Below, in pieces: positions 55,863 to 64,000 of a stretch of DNA of 64,000 bases. This DNA comes from Flaveria trinervia. Taxonomy: Eukaryota; Streptophyta; Magnoliopsida; Asterales; Asteraceae. The notes under the pieces were generated by a model. The model was not told the DNA's origin, did not search any database, and was given only the letters and a program-made list of their open reading frames with translations. The first letter of the stretch is position 1, and each line of letters opens with the position of its first letter. The translations under genes and the position numbers were made by a program. The DNA is taken from positions 115,226,162 through 115,290,161 of the forward strand of contig CM046442.1 of the NCBI GenBank assembly GCA_025506515.1, given 5' to 3'.

Positions 55863-58500
55863 TGTCACACCCCCACTAAGAGCGGAAACACGGGGATGTA
55901 ACGAGACGGGAATCATCATAACACATGGTAAGCGATAGAGATGCAATAACAATAATGATGACAAGCGTGTCATGACGACACCCGACAACAAGGGGATTTG
56001 TGTCGTGTTTAGTCAGTAATCACGACATCATAGCCATAAGCATGAACATGATATAAGATAAACATAGATAATAACATTGTATGCAATTCCCACAACCCGG
56101 GAACAAGTTACAAAGTGTAATGTTGTTTGAAACAAATACAACAATTGTTTTCAAAATGACAAGTTTAGCCCGAAAATGCATCCTAGGGTCTCCACTAAGG
56201 CAGCACACCTAGAACCTCAGCTAGCATGATCACCTGAAAAGATATGCTCAAAATGGTCAACAAAATTGTTGGTGAGCTCGCATCTTTAAATGTAAATAAG
56301 TAATTGACGTTGTATAAAGTTGTTGCGGAATACCGTGCATACAGTTATAAGTAAGCAAAATGACATGACAAGAGCTTTACAACCAAACCTAACGACGTAC
56401 ACAAAGAATCTTGTCGGAATATATTCACCCAAGGCCCGTTCTTGGCTTCTGTTGGTACTAACTAGTATACCAACACGAGGGTGGGGGTGTCAACCCAAGT
56501 AGTACTACCAATACCTATCCGTCAGTTCCCACACTAGAATTAAATGGTTGTAAGAAAGAACCACAAAGCCGACTCAAGCATGTATTAGATAAGTACCCAC
56601 AAAACAGTATTGTATGTATGTTGTACAGCATGAAAATGAGTGAGCATAGTTTTCCCCCAAGTTTGTAAATGATTGTAAAGTAGTATAAGCATAAAAAGGG
56701 GCCACGAAACTCACATGTTAAGTGGTAAGTATGAATGATCAAGATTCCCAACAGTTGAATGCAATGAACAGTCAAACACCTATAGATAGTTATTGTTAAG
56801 CATTAATGACGTGTATAAGGCATATAGCAATGTTTGGTCGGTTCGGGTTGTATCGGTTTGGTCGTGGGTAGCACACACAACTAGACACACGTATTAGATC
56901 TTATGTAGATCCAAGTACTAAGAGTAGTCGTTATTGCTAATGACATCCGTATAAAGATCCCATTATTATAAAAGATAGTACTTGTTAAATATTTGTAGTC
57001 CCAAATGGGTTGTTGATAATTGTAAAGTGTTAGGTTGATTTAAATTGAAATAGTATGTGCATGTTGATAGTGTTGACTTTAATATTTGTGGTCAAGCAAT
57101 GACACTTTTATAGATGTTACCTTATCATCATCAGACGTTCAAGAAGGGAATACACACACACAGCATCGCTAGTCACACAACAGGACCAGACGCTCGACTC
57201 AACACTCCATTCATACGAATCAACCTTCAATCGTACGAATCAGCTTCATTGGCACGATTGAACCTTCATTCGTTCGACTGGCATTCAGTCGTACCACACA
57301 ACACCCAATCGCATGACTTAACCTCCATACGGACGAATCAACCTTCATTCGTACGAATCAGCTTAATTCGTACGACTGAACCTTTATTCGTACGATTGGC
57401 CTTCAGTCGTGCGATACACGCACAGTCGCTTGCATTCATTCATCCGCATTGACTCAATCGCACACACATTCATCCGCATTGACTCAATCGCACACACACT
57501 CATCCGCATTGACTCAATCGCACACACATTCATTCGATCGCACAACCCAGTCGCATGACATCCCTAGTCGCACGATTCAGTCGCCCGAAAGACACAGTCG
57601 CATGAATCAGTCACACGACTCACCCAGTCGCACGACTCAGTCGCATGACAGACACAGTCGCTTGAACTGCAGGTTCGCGACTGTTGAAGTACAGAGCAGC
57701 CTTTGGCTGCCCCAAGCACGGGTTTTACACAACAAGGACTTCCAGAATCACACAACAAACACCCACAAACAAGAAGCACACGCAGAAAGTCATCGCACGC
57801 ACCCACACGACCTCTTGTGTTCGAGTTGACCCGAACACCCGAAACCCTAGAAATGGACAGCAGTAAAACGAGCGAGAAATGGACAACCAAGGTCGTCTAC
57901 GTGCAAGGAAGGAGTAGACTAAGTTGTAGACGAAGCCTAGACGAAGAAAACGAGACCAAATGGGGCGTTTTTGGTGCAAGAGTGAAGAAGCTCTTTTGAA
58001 AACTCAAAAGATTAATCTTTATTTTCACGTTGGTCCTAAAAAAGGTATAGGTGAAGAAGAAGAAGAAAGTGAAGAATAAGTGAAGAAGATGGAGAAAAGT
58101 GGCTGGGAATGGGGTTTTTATACCCATCCTAGGTTTGCAAAATGTCAATTTTAGTCCCTGCACTTAGCCCCTGAGTTCCCAAAGTTTGTTTCGGTTGAAA
58201 ACGACTTTAGGCGTGTTTGTTATATTAATGTTAAAAGCGTGTTTTATGGTAATTGATAACTTAAAATGGTTTTATTAATGATAATGGTTATATTTAAAAA
58301 TGATATATTTGGTCATAATGGTGATGAAATTTAGAAATGGTTTAGGCTTAGCACACGTTCACGGAGGAAGTACAGGCACAAGGGTAATAAAGCAAACATG
58401 AACCCTTAAAACATGAGTTCATGAAGAAGAGGAAGAATAATTAAGATAATTCTATGGTTAATTATGTTATTCGACGGACCTTAAGGTGATGAATGTCACA
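55863..58500 (-). repeat. 5' LTR of H (2638 bp)
   Basis: TGTCACACCCCCAC to GATGAATGTCACA. TATA box at 58125-58132. Repeats of the TTCGTACGA type at 57200-57400 and three 30-bp units with TTGACTCAA at 57440-57540. A 56-bp extra sequence at 57991-58046 is absent in H's other LTR. An 84-codon ORF is on the transcript strand (57725-57979). Confidence 0.93.
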
Positions 58501-58615
58501 GGATCGAGAAGATCAAATGAAGCTTAAGTACCCTCAACTATTCAAAAAGACGATGCCAGCAGATGAAGATATTGATTTAAATTTCGGGACGAAATTTCTT
58601 TCAACATGGGGATGA
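58501..58615 (+). pseudogene. Chromodomain end of G pol
   Basis: G pol resumes after H: the chromodomain tail QMKLKYPQLF and the C-terminus to TGA at 58613-58615. The last codons (FLSTWG) are the first copy of the purine-tract motif, as in C. Confidence 0.85.
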
Positions 58616-58740
58616 TGTGACAACTTATCCAAAACTCACTCGATTTCGATTTCTGTGTGCCAATGCAGTAGACCAGTGATGGAACACTCTCAGCATGTAA
58701 CGCAATTTTCGGGATAAAAATTCTTTCAACATGGGGATAA
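58616..58740 (+). promoter_or_regulatory. Polypurine tract region of G
   Basis: Non-coding. TTTCAACATGGGGATAA ends at 58740 just before TGTGACATCC of the 3' LTR. The earlier copy overlaps the stop codon of pol. Same layout as in C at 15104-15228. Confidence 0.7.
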
Positions 58741-59709
58741 TGTGACATCCGGTAAATTTCCATTATCAAACTCCGTTAGTTCCATTGAGTCTTGCATACA
58801 CGTGTCGTAAGCACACACTAGTTGTCATTTAACGTTGGTGACCTAATAATAATTAATAATGTTACATTATTGATAATCTAATTGATTATGTGATTATGGT
58901 ATTATGTTTATGTGTTTGCATGTTTTAAATGTTAATTAGGAAATTAATCGCGTAACGTGGAAACGTGCCTATTTATTCGTATGTATTGTGTTTTTATAAA
59001 GATAAAATATAAATGATTATCATTAGTTTATATCTTTATATTATTAAGTTAAAAACACTTTACAAAGAGTTTAAAAGCTTAAATTTTTATAAAATACAAA
59101 ACACAAGGGTTTAAATGGTAAATATGCAAAATTACATTAATTAAAACACAAAAACCCTAGCCCCCACACCCCATCGGCCGCGATTCAACCTTTCACACCC
59201 TCTCCACTTCGAAATCAGCCTAGAAACAACGAATTGACTGTGGATTTTGATCGATTACAAGCAATACAACAAGTTAGCAACATCAAATAATGTTCCTTTG
59301 CAAGAATTATGGTTAGTTTTGGTGTTTTTATGGATTTCTTGTTAGGGCCGAACCCTAATTCGTTTATGGATCTTCATGTGGTCGAAATTGATGTTAATTG
59401 ATGATTTTAGTATGTTAGTTAGATTGAATACATGTTGTTTAACGTTGATTGTGCATGAATTGTATGTTTTTAATGGATTGATCATGAACTTTGATCCTAG
59501 GCAAACCCTAATTCGAAATTGACAAGATTATGTATGATTGATGGTTGTTTGATGAATGTATGATGATTAGTAGGTTGTATGAATGTTGGGATACATTGAT
59601 CTTGCAAGAAATTGATGAATTGAAGTTGGTGTTCATAGGTTACTAATAATAGTAACTTTATTTCCATGACATGATGATCTAATGATAGATTGATGTTGTT
59701 GATGTGTTC
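58741..59709 (+). repeat. 3' LTR of G, left part
   Basis: TGTGACATCCGG onward, matching C and the 5' LTR of G, with TATA at 58995-59001. It is interrupted at 59710 by element I after TGTTC, the expected target duplication. The rest lies beyond the window. Confidence 0.92.
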
Positions 59710-60662
59710 TGTAGGATTCTATGTGCCCAAGACACTTAGAATATTGATGTGATTAGTACGTTATGATCCAAGTCGGGTTATACCCAAATAACAAGCTTTG
59801 CAAACACAAACAATTATTTAATTGACGATATGATCATGCAATTAAATAAACACACCATATTTAGAAAATAGGTTTTCTAATTAAATTGCATATGAGATGG
59901 AACAACTTATTAGGATATTTTGTTCAAGAATATTATTTGTAATGTTATCTAAGTAGGTTAGATAACATCAAATAACAAAAGGGGTGTATAACTTATATAA
60001 TTAAATGGTTAATTATATAAATTATTTAGTGACTTGTTGAATATTGTGTGTGTGCATGTTTAAGAGGGAAACCCTCCCTTTAAAAATAATTTCGGCTGCC
60101 CAAGCAAAAGGATTGCCCCCTTTTTCCTTGAAAACACACACACACACTTAACTTGTCTTACACCCAAAAAGGTTAACCTCTCACAAGACATGCAATAAAC
60201 CCTAAGATCAAGAACTTTTTTTCTCTCTCTCTTTCTCTACACTTCGAATAGCAGTAGAAAGAAAGATCAATTTTGGTTTTTAGGTGGTGGTTTTTGGTGT
60301 TGAATCTCCCTAACAAGAGGTCCTTGCAAGGAGGCTTGGGGTATACAAGCTTGAGGACTCCTTCCTTGGAGTTTTGGCCGAAGTTCTAGCATCTTTTTCC
60401 CTTTCTTTTGGTCGACATTTCAGCTGGGAAGGCAGTTTATCACAGCTTTATGAAGCTGTGATTTTATGTTCACTTTCATTATGTTCATAGGTTGTTTATT
60501 CACATAAAACATCCCCTTTGTTCTTGGGTTTGTTTACACCTTTAACATCAAATAGAACATGTTTTTTTCAGCTTACAAACAATGTAATAATGTTAAATTT
60601 CCGCTGCATTTTACAAAGTTTAAGTGGTTAAACTAAGTCTTGTGTTCTAACAAACCCCAACA
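59710..60662 (+). repeat. 5' LTR of I (about 0.95 kb)
   Basis: It starts TGTAGGATTCTATG. The end is taken as CCCCAACA at 60662, one base before the primer site; TTCTAACA at 60652 is the alternative. It includes AT-rich U3, a CT/CA-rich stretch near 60100-60240 and a poly-T run. Confidence 0.75.
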
Positions 60663-60663
60663 A

Positions 60664-60677
60664 TGGCATCAAGAGCC
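60664..60677 (+). promoter_or_regulatory. Primer binding site of I
   Basis: TGGCATCAAGAGCC resembles the Met-tRNA site TGGTATCAGAGCC with one change and one extra base. Confidence 0.7.
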
Positions 60678-62110
60678 GGTTATGTGGATAACTTACTTGT
60701 TCTTAGTCTTTAAAATCGGTTTTAAAGAAGTATTATCAACTTATTATAGGCTGATTTTGGGCTGCTATATTTTGTATGAATGATTCCCCAAACTTTCAAG
60801 GTCATATCACACATGCTAGTGATTAGACCTTGAAAGATATATATTATGAAATGTTGATTGTTTGGACAATGTTTAAAACCCAAAATTTCAGTTTATGTTG
60901 GCTGAAATTTGGTGGTTTTAAGTGGGGTTTCATTATATGTTTGGATGATATGATCATTGGATGTTAGTGTGCATAACCTAGCCTTTGGCCTTTTGATTTG
61001 GATGATTGGAATGGTTGGTTTTATTCATTCAATTGGGTTGTAATTTTTATGTTTGTTATTTCGGTTGTAATTATTTGTTCATTTGGTTATGTAATTAATA
61101 GATTAGGCGCATTTATTTTATTAGAAAAAAATGTATCAGGATACAATTTTGTAAAAGGAAGATGCACAAGATCAAGACCCAAAGATGGACATCAAAAACA
61201 TGGACCTTGAAGTATTGGATATGGATTCAAGTGGGAGTCCATGGACACATATAATGTGTCATTACAAACCCTTAGCGAAGACCTTATGATGACACTTGTG
61301 ATGGCAAACAAGTGTTGTCAACTTAGTGGCTATGGTTATACACTCATGTTTGTATGCTTATACTTATTTGAATGTTTGTTATTTGATTGTTTGGTTGATA
61401 TTTTGTCATACATTACAAACTCATTACAAAACTTTACAAGCTGAAAATTGGTAGTCCTTAATCATTAAAAGTAATAAAAGGTTATTAAAATGATTTAATG
61501 ATTTTAAAGATTAAAATTGGTTTTAATCAAAGGACCATAGGGTACCTTGTATTTAAAAGCATGCAAATACAAGTACATAGAGTTTTCTAAAACTTGTATT
61601 ATGAAATCTCTAAAATTTTAAACAAGATCAACACCGTCCTTTTACACAACACTTGAGTCACTTAGGAACTCTTAGTGGGATAAAGGTCACCTAACCATTT
61701 TGAGGGAACTTGTGATTTGAGGTGAGAATGCCTTATTTGTGGATAAAGGTCACCTAACCACTTATTTTGGCAAACTCACACGTTGGTGTAAGTAGGGTAT
61801 CTTGATTTGCAAACCATGTCAAATGGATCACCTACGGTGTGGTTGCCAAATGGTGTTGATGGGATTAACATGCCGACTTTACATATGATGTTTCAAGTCG
61901 ATCCCATATTTCTAGATGTTGCAAATGGTTGCAATCGTCAAATGTTGACCACCTTTTTAATTTAAATCGTGGGATAAAGGTCACCTAACCACAATTTAAA
62001 TGTAATGTTGGGATCTAGATTTTAATATAAAAATGACCTTAAAAGGCATTAATTATTAAAAATTGGCAATATCGAAAATACTAAAATAGATCTTTGTTAA
62101 AATTTTGTAG
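60678..62110 (+). other. Long 5' leader of I with a triple 20-bp repeat
   Basis: 1.4 kb without a credible gene. Short frames with hydrophobic stretches (near 60998-61210 and 61241-61444) look accidental. GGATAAAGGTCACCTAACCA occurs three times, exactly: 61678-61697, 61741-61760, 61972-61991. Confidence 0.75.
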
Positions 62111-63679
62111 ATGGCCACAAATAATGACAATCATGATAACTCATCCGCGTCCAACCAATCATTATGAGCGATCCTCCAAAAGGAACGTCTAAATCATAAC
62201 AACTTTATTGATTGGTATCGAAACTTGAGAATCGTTCTCAAGCAAGAAAGACGATCATATATTTTAGACGACCCTATCCCAGATCAACCTGCTGAGGATG
62301 ATGAGGAGGCCTATAACGATTGGCTAAAGTACACTGAGGACTCCGTCCAAGTGTCTTGTCTCATGCTAGCGAGCATGACTCCGGATCTCCAAAAGGAGTA
62401 TGAACATCACGGAGCTTATGACATGATAACCCAGCTGAAGGAAACGTTCCAACAGCAAGCAAGGGTTGAGCGCTTCGAAACGGTTCGAGCACTCCATGCA
62501 TGTCCTATGGACAACAACCAATCGGTTTCATCTTATGTACTTAAGATGAAAAGCCATATTGACCGCCTCGAAAGACTTAATTGTCCCGTCTCGAAGGAAT
62601 TGGCCACGGATTTGATCCTCAATGGCCTTACCAAGAAGTTCGAGACATTCGTGTTGAATTACAACATGAATGCTTGGGACAAAAGCATTGGTGAGCTTCA
62701 CTCAATGCTCAAAATAGCCAAGGCGGCCATGGGTAAAAGGGTTTTACCCGTTCTCACCATCAATGAAGGTGGGAACAAGAAAAGGCCTCATCCCGCACCC
62801 AAGGCAAAGGTTGCCAAGGGTAAGGGACCCATATGGGGAAAGGGGAAAGGGGTGGCAAGGGTGCCACCCAAACCACAAGAGAAGAAGCAAAAGGTTGCTA
62901 CCAATGACCCATGCTTCAAGTGTGGGGAGATTGGACATTGGGCAAGAAATTGTCCTGTCCATCTCCAAGAGTTGAAAGCCAAGATGGATGTCGGGCAGAC
63001 CTTAGGTACAATATACATGATTCATATTGATCTTAATGTTACATCTTCAAACACATGGGTATTAGATACCGGATGTGGAACTCATATTTGCAATTTGTTG
63101 CAGGGGTTCAAAAGAAGTAGGGACTTCAATCAAGGGGATGTTAGCCTCTTCATGGGCAATAGAACCAAAGTCCAAGTTGAAGCTCGTGGAGACTACATCT
63201 TGAAACTTCCAAGTGGCTTGGATGTTATTTTGAAGAATGTTTTGTATGCTCCTAGTTTGACTAGGAACATTATTTCTGTATCCCAATTAAGACATTATGA
63301 TTATGTATTATCTTTTGTTGAAAATGATATTCATGTTTCTTTAAATGATATGTTCTATTTTAAAGCAATTCCCATTAATGGTATTTATGAATTGGTTCAT
63401 GAAAATGCTTTAAATAGTTCATTGTACCATACTAACACCAAGAAACTCAAGTTGGATTTGAGTGATACCTATCTTTGGCATTGTCGTCTTGGTCATATAA
63501 ACAAGAAATGTATACAAACACTTCAAAAGAATGGTCTTTTAAAAACAAATGAATGTGATTCATTTGATGTGTGTGAATCTTGTTTACAAGGTAAAATGAC
63601 TAAGGCACCCTTTAGTGGAACTAACGAAAGGGCAAAAGATTTATTAGGAATCACATTCGCATGTATGTGGTCCTTTTAA
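62111..63679 (+). pseudogene. gag-protease of I, nearly open
   Basis: ATG at 62111 (MATNNDNHDNSSASNQ), TGA at codon 19 (62165-62167), then open for about 500 codons to 63679. LNHNNFIDWYRNLRIVLKQE (gag start), SVSSYVLKMKSHIDRLERLN, LNGLTKKFETFVLNYNMN, zinc knuckle CFKCGEIGHWARNC (62912-62953), protease WVLDTGCGTHIC (DTG at 63065-63073), NVLYAPSLTRNIISVSQL, and the pre-integrase domain YLWHCRLGHINKKC with CESCLQGKMTKAPF. A frameshift near 63645-63665 cuts the start of integrase. Gag and pol are one frame, as usual in copia. Confidence 0.92.
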
Positions 63680-64000
63680 GCCAGTGACTAGGTATGGTGA
63701 AAGATACTTCATTACCTTTACCGACGATTATAGTCGCTATGGGTATGTGTACTTATTAAGGAACAAAGATGAAGCTTTTGAAATGTTCAAAATCTTCAAT
63801 AATGAAGTAGAAAATCAACTCAACAAGTCAATTAAAGTTCTCCGTACTGATAGAGGAGGTGAATACCTAAGTGATGCCTTTCAAGATCATCTTAGGAGTT
63901 GTGGGATTGTCTCACAACTCACTCCACCTGGAACACCACAACATAATGGTGTGTCTGAAAGGAGAAACTGAACCTTATTGGATATGGTTCGATCTATGAT
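63680..64000 (+). pseudogene. Integrase core of I (runs off the window)
   Basis: The frame after the shift reads CGPFKPVTRYGERYFITFTD, YSRYGYVYLLRNKDEAF, VLRTDRGGEYLSDAF and TPQHNGVSERRN; TGA at 63969-63971 stands where an Arg codon is expected, then TLLDMVRSM continues in frame. The catalytic Asp residues (FTDD, TDRGGE) and the Glu region are visible. Confidence 0.92.

Larger units (their letters stand above)
48570..58500 (-). mobile_element. Element H: family M chromovirus inserted in G (9.9 kb)
   Basis: Flanks GGAAC (48565-48569) and GGATC (58501-58505) are a 5-bp duplication with one change. 5' LTR on the right (55863-58500), primer site, leader, gag, protease, RT, RNase H, integrase, then a deletion to the 3' LTR (48570-51127). 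It is the most complete family M element in the window, but stops occur in each domain and the chromodomain is missing. Confidence 0.93.
41571..59709 (+). mobile_element. Element G: family P chromovirus, split by H, 3' LTR cut by I
   Basis: 5' LTR (41571-42922), primer site, ORF0, gag with intron, pol to 48569; then H (48570-58500); then the end of pol, purine tract and 3' LTR (58741-59709), which I interrupts. Both LTRs share a private leader form (AAAAACCCTAGCCCCCACACCC split over its parts) absent in C, which confirms the pairing. The left flank is ATAAC of the microsatellite; the right flank is outside the window. Many stops. Confidence 0.92.
59710..64000 (+). mobile_element. Element I: Ty1/copia element, 5' part
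   Basis: 5' LTR, primer site, long leader and gag-protease-integrase in copia order, running off the window in the integrase core. It is unrelated to D in sequence. The lineage within Ty1/copia is not assigned. It was inserted in the 3' LTR of G. Confidence 0.9.

Noticed and set aside
60998..61444. Two short frames with hydrophobic segments in the leader of I
   Set aside because: Short, AT-rich, without homologue in the window; they lie in a transposon leader and look accidental.
1..64000. A cellular gene between the transposons
   Set aside because: Every stretch could be assigned to an LTR, leader, gag-pol, post-pol region or simple repeat; the remaining short frames are antisense or off-frame shadows of these.

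Overview
The window looks like plant nuclear heterochromatin made of LTR retrotransposons inserted into one another. I see no cellular gene, tRNA, rRNA or CRISPR array. The organism is a flowering plant: the elements are Ty3/gypsy chromoviruses of the Tekay/Del type, one Sirevirus-like Ty1/copia element and one further Ty1/copia element, with initiator-Met tRNA primer sites. The feel of the gag and post-pol proteins suggests Asteraceae, but that is an inference no search has tested.

Two chromovirus families dominate. Family P lies on the + strand (elements B, C, G), with LTRs of about 2.7 kb starting TGTGACATCCGGTAAATT, an extra ORF (here ORF0) upstream of gag, and an apparent small intron inside gag. 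Family M lies on the - strand (elements A, E, F, H), with LTRs of about 2.6 kb that read TGTCACACCCC on the + strand at their left end and carry arrays of TTCGTACGA-type repeats.

Layout: A (-, 1-4787; 3' part outside the window) abuts B gag. B (+) occupies 4788-5437 and 39934-41129 and is split by the E/F complex (5438-39933). That complex holds E's left LTR (5438-6507 and 17953-18652, split by complete element C at 6508-17952), F's left LTR (18653-21262), F pol (21296-23039 and 34914-35720, split by copia element D at 23040-34913), a deletion junction at about 35720 fusing F pol to E gag, and E's right LTR (37207-39933). B ends in an LTR scrap, followed by a GATA(G/C/A)C hexanucleotide microsatellite (41130-41570). 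G (+, 41571-48569 and 58501-59709) carries H (-, 48570-58500) in its chromodomain and is cut in its 3' LTR by copia element I (+, 59710 to the window end).

Five-base target duplications support the main insertions: TAAAG for C (exact), GTTCT for D (exact), AAGAA/AACAA for E in B, GGAAC/GGATC for H in G. All coding regions carry stops or frameshifts, so nothing here should work alone. The most unusual points are the in-frame gag intron, ORF0, the TATA box in front of D's 3.2-kb post-pol ORF, the E/F deletion chimera with copied filler DNA, a 13-bp minisatellite expanded in only one LTR of D, and a triple 20-bp repeat in the leader of I.
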